From CAZALT01 sp964485515 (lineage in GTDB: Bacteria; Actinomycetota; Acidimicrobiia; Acidimicrobiales; Acidimicrobilacustridaceae), in contig CAZALT010000012.1 in NCBI GenBank assembly GCA_964485515.1, forward strand, positions 1-36,929: a stretch of 36,929 bases of DNA. The letters are read 5' to 3'. The translations under genes and the position numbers were made by a program. The notes beneath the pieces were generated by a model. It saw only the letters and a list, made by a program, of their open reading frames with translations. It did not search any database and was not told the DNA's origin. This document shows, in pieces, positions 15,787 through 24,399 of the stretch (positions are counted from its first letter, which is position 1; every line of letters starts with the position of its first letter).

Positions 15787-17132
15787 GCACCGTCCTGGAC
15801 CCACCGGACGCCCACCTCCGCGGCGCGTCCGGCCGCGACGTCGGCATCGATGACGGCACCGACATCGGCACCGTGACCGGTACCCCGACCAGCTCGCACG
15901 ACGCCGGCCGTCCCCAGAGCACGGCCGGGCGTCGACCGGTTCGCGGTCGACGGCCCCGCGAGCTGTCCCGCTCGGATCTGCTCACGCTGGTCGGGTGCCT
16001 CGTCAGCGGCGTCACCCTCAGCTGGCTGGTCTTCGACGTGCTGCTCGACGGGGGCCAGTGGTACGGGTACCTGTTCGTCGCCTACGTCTTCTTCGTCACG
16101 AGCTACGCCGTCATCGCCACCGACCAGCTGGGCTGGCTCGTCGCGGCCGACCGCGTCTTCACCGTTCTCGTCATCTCGGCCGGCGCCGCCCTCTTCGCTC
16201 CCCTCGCCCTGCTGATCGGCTACATCGTGGCCAAGGGCCTGCCCCCGCTGCGACTCAATTTCTTCACCGAGGACCTCGCCGGCGTCACCCCCCAGATGTC
16301 GAGCGACGCCGGCGGTGGCGCCCATGCCATCGTCGGCACCATCGAGCAGGTCGGCCTCGCCCTCATCCTGTCGCTCCCGTTGGGTGTCGGCGCCGCCGTC
16401 TTCTTGAACGAGTCGCGGAGTCGGTGGCGGCGCCCGGTGCGAGTCTTCGTCGACGCCATGAGCGGACTTCCCTCGGTCGTCGCCGGTCTGTTCATCTTCG
16501 CCGTGCTGATCCTGCCGTTCGCAGGTGAGGAGAGCTCGTTCTTCGGCTACAGCGGCTTCATGGCGAGCCTCGCGCTGTCCATGACCATGCTGCCCACCAT
16601 CTGCCGCACGGTCGAAGTCGTGCTGCGGCTCGTGCCCGACGGTCTGCGGGAGGCGTCGCTCGCGCTCGGATCGTCCCGGGCCCGCACCACCTGGTCGGTG
16701 GTGCTCCCGACGGCGCGCACCGGCATCACCACCGCGGTGGTGCTCGGCATGGCCCGGGCCGTGGGGGAGACCGCACCGCTGCTCTTCACGGCGTTCGGCG
16801 CCGACCTCATGAACGCCAACCCGTTCTCGGGCCCGCAGGAGAGCCTCCCGCTGTTCGTGTTCCGCAGCATCCGCAACCCGTCCGAGGCCTCGATCCAGCG
16901 GGGGTTCGTCGGGGCGTTCGTGCTGCTCCTTGTCGTGCTCTTCTTGTTCGCCATCGCCAGGACGGTGGGACGCGACACCTCGAAGCGGCGGGCCCGGTCC
17001 TCCCGCTTCGCCTCCCTCCGACGCCGGATCGCCACCTTCGGTCGGCGATCCGCGACCACGTCGACACCCGCGACCACCTCGACACCCACGACCACCTCGA
17101 CACCCACGACCACCTCGGAGCCCGATCCATGA
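15783..17132 (+). CDS. pstA: Phosphate ABC transporter permease PstA, with extra N- and C-terminal extensions
   Basis: PstA is the second permease subunit. At 449 residues it is much longer than the usual 280-300. About 60 polar residues and two additional helices (near 70-115) come before the core. The core includes GTIEQVGLALILSLPLGVGAAV (in parts), the coupling loop LREASLALGSSRARTTWSVV and ARAVGETAPLLFTAFGA. After the last helix there is a basic segment and a Thr/Pro/Ser tail coded by four 18-bp tandem repeats. It starts at a GTG overlapping pstC and ends overlapping the pstB ATG, so the three are translationally coupled. The tail, if cytoplasmic, is odd for such a sequence. Confidence 0.92.
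   Translation: MSTVLDPPDAHLRGASGRDVGIDDGTDIGTVTGTPTSSHDAGRPQSTAGRRPVRGRRPRELSRSDLLTLVGCLVSGVTLSWLVFDVLLDGGQWYGYLFVAYVFFVTSYAVIATDQLGWLVAADRVFTVLVISAGAALFAPLALLIGYIVAKGLPPLRLNFFTEDLAGVTPQMSSDAGGGAHAIVGTIEQVGLALILSLPLGVGAAVFLNESRSRWRRPVRVFVDAMSGLPSVVAGLFIFAVLILPFAGEESSFFGYSGFMASLALSMTMLPTICRTVEVVLRLVPDGLREASLALGSSRARTTWSVVLPTARTGITTAVVLGMARAVGETAPLLFTAFGADLMNANPFSGPQESLPLFVFRSIRNPSEASIQRGFVGAFVLLLVVLFLFAIARTVGRDTSKRRARSSRFASLRRRIATFGRRSATTSTPATTSTPTTTSTPTTTSEPDP
17053..17124 (+). repeat. Four 18-bp tandem repeats at the 3' end of pstA
   Basis: The unit CGACCACCTCGACACCCA occurs in four copies (17053, 17071, 17089, 17107). The first has minor changes and the last has a diverged second half. Whole-codon length keeps the frame and encodes Thr/Pro/Ser repeats at the PstA C-terminus. 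Copy number may vary between strains. Confidence 0.85.
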
Positions 17133-17971
17133 CCGACGTCCTCGAACGAGAGCCTGCGTCGACGACGCCGAAGGTCAAGCTGGTCGGCGGTCCGCCTCCG
17201 GGGGCGGCGACGCTCGAAGCGCGTGATGCGTGCGCGTGGTTCGGCGATCACCTCGTGCTCGAGGGCGTCGACCTCAAGATGCCCGCTGGTGAGGTCACCG
17301 CCCTCATCGGACCGTCCGGTTGTGGCAAGTCGACCTTCCTTCGGCTGCTGAACCGCATGCACGAGTTGATCCCGGGCGCGGCGCTCGACGGCCAGATCCT
17401 CCTTGACGGCGAGGACATCTACGGCACCGGTGTCCGGGCCCAGAAGGTGCGCATCCGCATCGGCATGGTGTTCCAGAAGCCGAACCCCTTCCCGGCCATG
17501 AGCATCCGCGACAACGTGCTGGCCGGGCTCAAGCTCGGTCGCATCAAGGCCAGCAACAAGGACGCGCTCATCGAGCAGTCGCTCCTGCGGGCCGGGCTGT
17601 GGAAGGAGGTGCGCGACCGCCTGGATCGCCCCGGCGGCGCGCTGTCGGGCGGGCAGCAGCAGCGGCTGTGCATCGCTCGCAGCCTCGCGGTGCAGCCGAA
17701 CGTGCTGCTGATGGACGAGCCGTGCTCCGCCCTCGACCCCACGTCGACCCGCCGGGTCGAAGAGACCATCGCCGAGCTGCGCAACGAGGTCACCGTCGTG
17801 ATCGTGACCCACAACATGCAGCAGGCCCACCGGGTGTCGGACCGGTGCGCCTTCTTCCTCGCCGCGGAGAACCAGCCCGGGTACGTGGTCGAGCAGGGGC
17901 CGACCGACACCATCTTCTCGAACCCGTCGGACCCGCGGACGCTCGACTACGTGGAAGGCCGCTTCGGATGA
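17129..17971 (+). CDS. pstB: Phosphate ABC transporter ATP-binding protein PstB
   Basis: PstB (280 residues) is the ATPase that powers PstCA. Walker A is GPSGCGKST, the Q-loop is MVFQKPNPFP (the diagnostic PstB form), the signature is LSGGQQQRLCIARSLA and Walker B is VLLMDEPCSALDP. The switch His is in VIVTHNMQQAHRVSD. An N-terminal extension of about 30 residues precedes the domain (EARDACAWFGDHLVLEGV). The ATG overlaps the pstA stop (ATGA), and its own stop overlaps the next gene's ATG. The position after both permeases is as usual, but here PstS comes last in the operon. Confidence 0.96.
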   Translation: MTDVLEREPASTTPKVKLVGGPPPGAATLEARDACAWFGDHLVLEGVDLKMPAGEVTALIGPSGCGKSTFLRLLNRMHELIPGAALDGQILLDGEDIYGTGVRAQKVRIRIGMVFQKPNPFPAMSIRDNVLAGLKLGRIKASNKDALIEQSLLRAGLWKEVRDRLDRPGGALSGGQQQRLCIARSLAVQPNVLLMDEPCSALDPTSTRRVEETIAELRNEVTVVIVTHNMQQAHRVSDRCAFFLAAENQPGYVVEQGPTDTIFSNPSDPRTLDYVEGRFG

Positions 17972-19572
17972 ACACGCGAACCCGCCACCGCCGCCTTCGG
18001 GTTGGGATCGCCTTGATCGTCATGTCCGTCCTGGTGTCGGTGGGCTTGTCGGGGCGACCGGCGTTGGCACAGGGGCGGGCCAAGGTCAACGGGTCGGGGT
18101 CGCAGTACGCGGCGTTGGCGATCCAGCAGTGGGTCGCCGAAGGGTCGACCCGCGGCCTCGAGGTGAACTTCTTGCCGATCGGGTCGCCGCAGGGCATGAC
18201 CGCCTACGGTCAGAGCCTCGTCGACTTCGCCGCGACCGAGGCGGAGTTCTCGGCGTTGCAGGCCACCGGCGGCGAGGGGTCGCGCGGCTACCAGTACGTG
18301 CCCGACGTGGCGGGCGCCACCGCGGTGCTCTACAACGTCGAGGACAAGGCGGGACGCAAGATCGACTACCTGCGCCTCTCGCCGCGCACCATCGCCCGCA
18401 TCTTCACGGGCGGGATATCGAACTGGGATGACCCGGCGATCTCGGCCGACAACAAGGGCTTGCAGCTTCCCGACAAGCCGATCACCGTCGTGTACCGCAG
18501 CGCGCAGTCGGGCACCACGGGCACCTTCTACGACTTCGTCGCCAACGTCGCCCCCGACGTCTTCGCGCCGTGGGCGGCGAAGTACAACCTGCCCACCCAC
18601 GTCCGCATCATCCAGCTCGACAGCTCGCCGGGCTTCGCCCCCAGCACGCTGGCGCTCGCCGGTTCCGACCAGATCGCCAACTACATCGCCAACGACTCGG
18701 GCAAGTGGAGCATCGGCTACGACGAGTTCGGCTACGCCAAGACCTACAACGCGACGGTGGCCCGGGTGCAGAACGCGTCGGGTGAGTGGGTGCTGCCCTA
18801 CGCCGAGAACATCACCGCCGCCCTCGAGTCGGCCAAGCTCCGCCCCGACCTGAGCCAGGAGCTCTCCGGTGTGTACGCCAGCCCGAACCCGCTGGCCTAC
18901 CCCATCTCGGCCTACAGCTACCTCGTCACGCAGTGCGCGCCGGCGGCGGACCGTCCGACGTGCAAGGGCAACTACTCGAACCCTGGTGTGGCCAAGGCGC
19001 TGTCGGACTGGATGCGCTACATCGCGTGCGACGGCCAGGTGAACATGGCGGCCATCGGCTACGCGCCGCTCCCGCCGAACCTGTCCCAGGAGCTGGTCAA
19101 CTCGATCGCCCGCATGAACGGTGATCCGAACCCCGAGCAGCTCACGCCGGCCAACTGCAGCAACCCCAGGTATCACGGATCCGTGGGCGGCGGTGGCACC
19201 GCGCCGCCTGATCCGCTCGACGCGGTCGAGTCGCTCGGGGGTGGTCCGGGCGGCGGTGGTGGCAGCGTCGGTGGCGAAGCCGCGGCCGGCGGCGGCGGTG
19301 GCGCGACCGCCGCGGCCGCCGGCGCGGCTGGTGACGGTGGTGAACAGGCGCTCGAGGCGGTGGCGGGCGTCGCCGGGGTGACCAAGGCCGTCGGTGGTGG
19401 CAGCACCAACTGGCGCACCGCGGTCCCGGCTGCCTACATCGAGCCCGACCCCACCATCTGGACGGCGTGGCCCCTGCTGCTCGTCCTGGGACTGGTGGCC
19501 ATCCCGCCGTCGGCGATCGCGGTGTACAGCCGCATCCGCCGGTCGTCGCCGGGCACCACCGCCAGCTCCTGA
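17968..19572 (+). CDS. pstS: PstS-like phosphate-binding protein anchored by a C-terminal membrane helix
   Basis: A 534-residue exported protein. A signal peptide (LRVGIALIVMSVLVSVGLS, cleavage near ALA) starts the chain. The PstS-type binding domain (about residues 35-400) has VNGSGSQYAALAIQQWV at its start and YRSAQSGTTGTFYDFV, which match the phosphate-contacting loops of PstS. A Gly/Ala-rich linker (about 410-480) leads to one membrane helix (WPLLLVLGLVAIPPSAIAVY) and a short basic tail. Normal actinobacterial PstS is a lipoprotein tied at its N-terminus; this one has no lipobox and is tied at its C-terminus. The ATG at 17968 overlaps the pstB stop. The 3' end lies 12 bases from the convergent regulator gene. 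Confidence 0.88.
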   Translation: MNTRTRHRRLRVGIALIVMSVLVSVGLSGRPALAQGRAKVNGSGSQYAALAIQQWVAEGSTRGLEVNFLPIGSPQGMTAYGQSLVDFAATEAEFSALQATGGEGSRGYQYVPDVAGATAVLYNVEDKAGRKIDYLRLSPRTIARIFTGGISNWDDPAISADNKGLQLPDKPITVVYRSAQSGTTGTFYDFVANVAPDVFAPWAAKYNLPTHVRIIQLDSSPGFAPSTLALAGSDQIANYIANDSGKWSIGYDEFGYAKTYNATVARVQNASGEWVLPYAENITAALESAKLRPDLSQELSGVYASPNPLAYPISAYSYLVTQCAPAADRPTCKGNYSNPGVAKALSDWMRYIACDGQVNMAAIGYAPLPPNLSQELVNSIARMNGDPNPEQLTPANCSNPRYHGSVGGGGTAPPDPLDAVESLGGGPGGGGGSVGGEAAAGGGGGATAAAAGAAGDGGEQALEAVAGVAGVTKAVGGGSTNWRTAVPAAYIEPDPTIWTAWPLLLVLGLVAIPPSAIAVYSRIRRSSPGTTASS

Positions 19573-19584
19573 CGCGATCGGAGC

Positions 19585-20454
19585 TCAGGCGCTGACGAGC
19601 GAGAGGCGAGCTGCCTCGGGGTGCTGTGCCGCGGGGACCGCCTCGACAGGGTCGAACCGGTAGCCGACTCCTCGTACGGTGAGCACTCGGGTCGGATGCC
19701 GGGGGTCTACCTCGATGGCGGTCCGGAGGCGAGTGGCGTGGGCGTCGAGGGTCTTGGTGTCGCCGTAGTAGTCGATGCCCCAGATCTCCCGGATGAGCAC
19801 ATCGCGAGGCACGACGAGTCCGGCGTTCTCGAGGAGCAGGTCGAGGAGCTGGAACTGCTTGAGCGGGAGGGGGACGACCGCGCCGCGGACCGTGACCTCG
19901 TGTCGGACCCGGTCGAGGGACACGTCTCCGACCGTGACGACCTGTCCGTCGCGGACGAGGCGGATCGAGCTGCCGTTCGACGTCGACCGGCTGCGGGCGC
20001 GCCCGGCGGTCGACACCGCGGCCGGGCCGCGGTCGCCGGGGGCACAGGTGGCGACGGGGGTGGGCTTCGTGGTCCGAAGGACGGCGCGCACGCGGGCGAC
20101 GAGCTCGCGGAGCCGGGTCGGATCGGTGATGATCGCGTCGGCGCCGACCTCCAGACCGACGATGATGTCGAGCTCGGAGTCGTCGGCGCAGATCAAGACG
20201 AGCGGTACCGAGGATCGGGCGCGCACATCTCGGCACACGTCGATGCCGGAGCGGTCGCTCAGCTGGGCGTCGACGACGATGACGTCGGGCGTCGCGCCGT
20301 CGAGCGCGTCGAGCGCGGCGAGCCCTGCCCGGGCCGACTCGGCGACCACGAGGTCGTGGTGCGCCTTGGCGAACGCGACCTCGATGGCGCAGGCGAGTGC
20401 GGTGTCGCTCTCGATGAGAAGCACCACGGGGTTGGGGGTTGGTTCGTTGGCCAT
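19585..20454 (-). CDS. RegX3-like response regulator with degenerate receiver
   Basis: A 289-residue OmpR/PhoB-family regulator. The receiver (residues 8-125) keeps the phospho-acceptor Asp62 (VIVVDAQLS). However, the acidic pair is ES (Glu15-Ser16), the conserved Thr/Ser is Cys89 (LICADD) and the conserved Lys is Asp111 (ITDPTRL). A linker of about 45 residues precedes the winged-helix DNA-binding domain. There, LPLKQFQLLDLLLENAGLVV, GDTKTLDAHATRLRTAIEVDP and VLTVRGVGYRF closely follow RegX3. RegX3 controls phosphate-starvation genes in actinobacteria, and this gene lies between two sets of phosphate-binding genes. No histidine kinase is encoded next to it. The ATG at 20454 is preferred; one at 20490 would add 12 residues. 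Confidence 0.87.
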   Translation of the reverse strand: MANEPTPNPVVLLIESDTALACAIEVAFAKAHHDLVVAESARAGLAALDALDGATPDVIVVDAQLSDRSGIDVCRDVRARSSVPLVLICADDSELDIIVGLEVGADAIITDPTRLRELVARVRAVLRTTKPTPVATCAPGDRGPAAVSTAGRARSRSTSNGSSIRLVRDGQVVTVGDVSLDRVRHEVTVRGAVVPLPLKQFQLLDLLLENAGLVVPRDVLIREIWGIDYYGDTKTLDAHATRLRTAIEVDPRHPTRVLTVRGVGYRFDPVEAVPAAQHPEAARLSLVSA

Positions 20455-20598
20455 CTTGTTCGCCGTTCCGTACTTGCGTGATCCGCGCATTCCCTATAGG
20501 AATAGTCGACATTACATCCCACCACACAGCCGTGCAACGGCGGGTCAGAGGCGGGCGCCGTTGCGGTGCCCAACCGAAGATCCACCGGCGTGTCGATT

Positions 20599-20638
20599 CT
20601 TCACCCGGAGTTGGGCGAGCGCGAGAGCGTCGTTCACC
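20599..20638 (+). promoter_or_regulatory. PHO-box-like phased repeats before the second pstS-like gene
   Basis: CTTCACC (20599-20605), GTTGGGC (20610-20616) and GTTCACC (20632-20638) sit on an 11-base grid (offsets 0, 11 and 33), as in PhoP/RegX3 boxes. The 288-bp region lies between the divergent regulator and the PstS-like gene. The same CTTCACC-N4-GTTG pattern precedes pstC. A small inverted repeat ATTCC/GGAAT at 20489-20503 lies next to the regulator's alternative start. Confidence 0.5.
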
Positions 20639-20742
20639 TGGGTGTGAGAGAACCTCGCCAACCAATTCATGGTGATCCAGTTGGAAATACGACCGGCAGC
20701 GAAGCCGGCGGACCTGACGCCCCCTGAAAGGACGACGTCCCC

Positions 20743-22167
20743 GTGAAGATCCTCCCCAGCAAACGAGCTGCGCAGGCCGGTGTCGCGGTGCTCGCGGCAG
20801 CGAGCCTCGTGGCCGGCCTCGCCGCCTCACCCGCGGGTGCCGTCGATCCCCTGTCGGATCCACCCGTCACCGAGCCCATCGTCCTCATCGGAGCCGACGC
20901 CACCGCAGGTGTGCTCGACCTGATCTTCCAGAACACGCCGAACATCTACAACGTGCTCGCCGTCCCCGATCCCGAAGGCCAGCTCGTCCCCGAGCGCCGC
21001 AACGACCTCAACCAGGTCCGTGCTCCGCAGACGAAGTGGATCGCCGGCCCCACGCCCCAGTCGGGTGTCTGGAACAAGGACGTCACCCCCAACACCCGGG
21101 TGGCACCCAACGGCGCCGGTGCAGCGCTGACCATGCTCAAGCAGCAGGAGGCGAACCTCGCCGGCAACTCTCCCGACCTGCCCTTCAGCCAGAGCGTCGA
21201 CATCGTGCGATCGTCCAACGCGCCGCGCAACACCAACACCGACCCGGCGAGCTTCGAGTTCTACGCCTTCGCACTCGACTCGGTCGGCTGGGCCAGCACG
21301 AGCCTCAGCGCGCCGGCCTCGCTCACCAAGTCGCAGCTCAAGAAGATCTACAACTGCGAGATCACCGACTGGAGCCAGCTCCCCGGTGGCGGCAGCGGAC
21401 CCATCCGGCGCTACCTGGCCCAGAACAACGGCCCGGACGAGACCTCGTCGGGTACGTGGAACTTCTTCAAGTCCGATCTGCTCGACAACACCACCCTTCC
21501 GGTCGGCGCGCCGAACACGAGCTGCCTGCCCTTCGGGAACACCCAGCAGAGCACCGCGACCTTCGTACCCGACGGGGCAGCAGGATCGAGCCCATCGAAC
21601 CTCGGTCTCGAGGCCGTCGACTACCAGAAGGCCATCTTCCTCTTCACGTCCGGCGTGTGGGCCTACCAGGCCAACAACTCGGCCAACCCCACCATCGACA
21701 AGCGAAACGGCGCCCGGATCGGGGCCATCCGTCACGGCGCCGATGTCAACGAGCAGGGGGGAACCAGCCTCGCGCCGGTGGTCTGGGATGCGGGATCGCG
21801 GATCTGGACGCTCAACCCTGCCGTGGTCAAGGAGAGCAACGTGAAGGTCAACAGCACCACGCCGGCGGCGGTCTACCCCGGCATCCGCTACCAGTACCTC
21901 GTGATCGACGACCACCCCAACACGCTCAACTACGACCTGGCCAAGAGCCTCGTCGGCTTCGACAACGTCGATCGTCCAGATCCCGGCTCGGGTGCGCTCG
22001 ACCTCCCGACGAGCGAGGTCAGCTCGCTGTGCAACGGCGGCAAGGTGAGTCCCATCCTCTCCGGCGGGTTCCAGCCGCTCGACCGCAGCGACCCGTCCAT
22101 CGGGGCCAACGCGGGCGCCAACAAGGCGCACTCGACCTGCCGCCTGTTCCGGCCGCAGGCCCCCTAG
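20743..22167 (+). CDS. Secreted PstS-like substrate-binding protein
   Basis: A 474-residue protein with a signal peptide (basic KILPSKRAAQ, hydrophobic core, cleavage near AGA-VDP) and a periplasmic-binding-protein type II domain of the PstS kind. Typical pieces are PIVLIGADATAGVL, NCEITDWSQLPGG (the 'kIF.G.i.nW..l' region of PstS) and ETSSGTWNFFKSDLLD. The usual phosphate-binding T-G-S-G loop at the N-terminus is replaced by GADATAG, so the ligand may differ. No lipobox, membrane helix or SLH domain is seen, so it should be free or bound by partners. The GTG start has GAAAGGA upstream. PHO-box-like repeats precede it and a strong hairpin follows. Confidence 0.8.
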   Translation: MKILPSKRAAQAGVAVLAAASLVAGLAASPAGAVDPLSDPPVTEPIVLIGADATAGVLDLIFQNTPNIYNVLAVPDPEGQLVPERRNDLNQVRAPQTKWIAGPTPQSGVWNKDVTPNTRVAPNGAGAALTMLKQQEANLAGNSPDLPFSQSVDIVRSSNAPRNTNTDPASFEFYAFALDSVGWASTSLSAPASLTKSQLKKIYNCEITDWSQLPGGGSGPIRRYLAQNNGPDETSSGTWNFFKSDLLDNTTLPVGAPNTSCLPFGNTQQSTATFVPDGAAGSSPSNLGLEAVDYQKAIFLFTSGVWAYQANNSANPTIDKRNGARIGAIRHGADVNEQGGTSLAPVVWDAGSRIWTLNPAVVKESNVKVNSTTPAAVYPGIRYQYLVIDDHPNTLNYDLAKSLVGFDNVDRPDPGSGALDLPTSEVSSLCNGGKVSPILSGGFQPLDRSDPSIGANAGANKAHSTCRLFRPQAP

Positions 22168-22183
22168 CCCCATAGCACTGATC

Positions 22184-22220
22184 GTTCGCATCCCGGGCCA
22201 CACCGGACCGGGATGCGAAC
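22184..22220 (+). terminator. 13-bp hairpin after the PstS-like gene
   Basis: GTTCGCATCCCGG (22184-22196) pairs perfectly with CCGGGATGCGAAC (22208-22220) around 11 bases. It begins 17 bases after the stop codon. No T-run follows. It may end or attenuate the transcript before the next four genes. Confidence 0.65.
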
Positions 22221-22326
22221 GGTCGAGGCCGTCGCCGACGTCGGCACCACCTTCGGCCCACCCAGTACGTCGACCAACCAGCAAGTTCGGCCCACCCGGG
22301 CTGACCCGACCACGAGAGGAGCAGGC

Positions 22327-23040
22327 ATGAGCAAGTCGACACCGAAGTCCGTCCGCGCCGTGCTCGTGGTCGTCGTCGTCCTGGGCATCGGGGCAGGGGC
22401 GTTCCTCGTCGGCCGAGCGACCAGCAGCGACGGTACGAGCACGGCGTCGCCGGGTGCCTCCGACGGCGGAGTGGGCCGTGCCGGACCTGGCTCCGACACG
22501 GGCGACACGGCGCAGCCGGGTTCTGCCGTCGAGCACCCACCGGCGACGTTCGTGGCCGGCGCGAGCGCGAACGATGCGGACCACGGCACCACTCCCGCGA
22601 CGGTGCGGCCTCGCCCGCCCATCCCGGTCACGGTGACCGCAGGTCCGACCACCGACCTCGTCGATGGCGATCTGGTCGACATCCGGGTGGTGCCCGATGC
22701 CGGTTCCCAGATCTACGGCGTCGAGGCGCGGGTGTGCGCCGGCGACGCGTCGGTTGGGCTGCTGGCCGACTTCGCACCCACCCAGACGGGCCTCTGCGCC
22801 CTGCAGCCGCTGGCCCCCGGCGCCGACGACTACCTCAACGTCCCGATCGCACCTCCTCACCAGGCGGCCGAGCTGTCGTTCCGGGTCGGAACCGGCACCG
22901 ACCGGTTCGCCATCTCCGAATCGCTCGGTGGTCGCCAGGTGGAGATCACCTGCGATCGCCACCATCCCTGCCAGCTGGTGCTGAAGCTCCAAGTCCCCAA
23001 CGACGTCCGCTTCCAGGCCGTCCCGCTCACCTTCGCCTGA
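22327..23040 (+). CDS. Membrane-anchored protein with neocarzinostatin-like domain
   Basis: A 237-residue protein starting at an ATG with AGAGGAG five bases upstream. One N-terminal membrane helix (about residues 9-28, VLVVVVVLGIGAGAFLV) is followed by a Ser/Gly/Thr-rich stalk to about residue 100. Then comes a β-rich domain: TTDLVDGDLVDIRVV, SQIYGVEARVC, GLCALQPL and ITCDRHHPCQLVLKLQV. The 'L.DG..V.V' opening and the two Cys pairs, the second as C-x5-C before a strand, resemble the neocarzinostatin/Ig-like fold of small secreted actinobacterial proteins. The two following genes carry the same domain. The match is by pattern only, and a ligand or partner is unknown. It probably lies in one transcript with the genes to 27638. 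Confidence 0.7.
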   Translation: MSKSTPKSVRAVLVVVVVLGIGAGAFLVGRATSSDGTSTASPGASDGGVGRAGPGSDTGDTAQPGSAVEHPPATFVAGASANDADHGTTPATVRPRPPIPVTVTAGPTTDLVDGDLVDIRVVPDAGSQIYGVEARVCAGDASVGLLADFAPTQTGLCALQPLAPGADDYLNVPIAPPHQAAELSFRVGTGTDRFAISESLGGRQVEITCDRHHPCQLVLKLQVPNDVRFQAVPLTFA

Positions 23041-23139
23041 TCCGACCACGTCTGGTCAGACGGTCATGCCCGATCTCTCTCCACCCCCTCTTCTCTCCGG
23101 TTCGTTCTCCGGTCCTTCCTCCCCAGGAGTCACACGCTG

Positions 23140-24366
23140 ATGGAATCCGCACCCCCCCAACTCTCGAACTCCGGGGCGTCCAGCTCACGGTCGAGGATCG
23201 TCCGCGGGGCCCTCGCGTTCGCGATCGTCGCGGCTGGCGTCACCGCCGTCGCAACCACCGCGCAGGCGACCGGCTCTCCCGACCTGCCCTTCAAGGTCAC
23301 GGCTTCGCCGACCGTCTACCTCCAGGACGGTGACACGATCAGCGTGAACGTCGATGGGCGGGCCTCGTCGAACGGTGGCAACGCGACGACCATCTACGAG
23401 GTGAAGGCCAACATCTGCAAGCCGGATTCGTCCATCAGCTTCGATGCGGACTTCTGGCCGACCCAGACCGGCAAGTGCCTGCTCGACCCCCTCTCGACGG
23501 GCACGTCCGACGAGGTCGTGGTCGTTCCGGCGCCCGAGCACCAGACCAACGTCGGCCTCGCCTACAAGGCGGGTGTCGGCACGCAGACCTATGCCTACGG
23601 TCCCAACGCGGTCGACACGACGATCACGTGCAACCCGGCGAACCCCTGCCAGCTCGTGGTGCGGATCTCCAGCGACGACGCCACGCCCATCCGGTTCGCC
23701 AGCTTCCCAGTCACCTACTGGGACGGGGTGTCGGCCACGACATCGAGCTCGACCAGCTCCACCTCGTCGTCCAGCACCAGCTCCACGTCGACGACGATCA
23801 CCACGTCGACCACCCTGCCCAAGCCGAACTTCCCCGACGTGGCCGCGAGCAATCCGTTCAAGAGCGACATCGAGTGGCTCGTGCAGAACGGCATCGCGAA
23901 GGGCTACGGCGACGGCACGTTCAAGCCAGGCCTCGCGGTGACCCGCCAGGCCGCCGCCTCGTTCCTCTACAAGCTGGCGGGTTCACCGAACTTCACGACC
24001 CCCGCCAACGCGTCGTTCAAGGACGTGCCGAAGAGCCACGCGTTCTTCAAGGAGATCGAGTGGCTCGTCTCGTCGCGCATCGCCTCCGGGTTCTCCGACG
24101 GCACCTTCAAGCCGACCGGTGACGTCACCCGTCAGGCCCTCGCCTCGTTCCTCTACAAGTACGCCGGTTCGCCCGCTTTCAACCCGGGCGCGACGCCGAA
24201 GTTCAAGGACGTCCCCACGTCTCACACCTTCTCCAAGGCCATCGAGTGGCTGGCCGATGCCAACGTCGTCCTGGGATCCAACGGGAGCTTCCGTCCGACC
24301 AGCCCGGTGATCCGCCAGGCCGCGGCCTCGTTCATCCACAAGTTCGACACCAACGTCCCGAAGTGA
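23140..24366 (+). CDS. Surface protein: neocarzinostatin-like domain plus three SLH domains
   Basis: A 408-residue exported protein. A signal peptide (cleavage near AQA-TGS) is followed by a neocarzinostatin-like domain (about 48-195). Its marks are VYLQDGDTISVNV, TTIYEVKANIC and ITCNPANPCQLVVRI. A Ser/Thr linker (about 200-228) leads to three S-layer homology domains. These are seen as FPDVAASNPFKSDIEWLVQN with GYGDGTFKPG, then FKDVPKSHAFFKEIEWLV with GFSDGTFKPTGDVTRQ, then FKDVPTSHTFSKAIEWLA with FRPTSPVIRQ. SLH triplets bind pyruvylated or similar wall polymers, so the protein should sit on the outer wall. The third SLH has a less usual GSNGSFRP. AGGAG lies ten bases before the ATG. It is 33 bp from the next gene. 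Confidence 0.85.
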   Translation: MESAPPQLSNSGASSSRSRIVRGALAFAIVAAGVTAVATTAQATGSPDLPFKVTASPTVYLQDGDTISVNVDGRASSNGGNATTIYEVKANICKPDSSISFDADFWPTQTGKCLLDPLSTGTSDEVVVVPAPEHQTNVGLAYKAGVGTQTYAYGPNAVDTTITCNPANPCQLVVRISSDDATPIRFASFPVTYWDGVSATTSSSTSSTSSSSTSSTSTTITTSTTLPKPNFPDVAASNPFKSDIEWLVQNGIAKGYGDGTFKPGLAVTRQAAASFLYKLAGSPNFTTPANASFKDVPKSHAFFKEIEWLVSSRIASGFSDGTFKPTGDVTRQALASFLYKYAGSPAFNPGATPKFKDVPTSHTFSKAIEWLADANVVLGSNGSFRPTSPVIRQAAASFIHKFDTNVPK

Positions 24367-24399
24367 CGCCGTGAACCGCCGACCCGACCATCCGACGCG

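Noticed and set aside
20827..23049. 740-residue minus-strand open frame
   Set aside because: It is antisense to the PstS-like and neocarzinostatin-like genes, with no recognisable domain.
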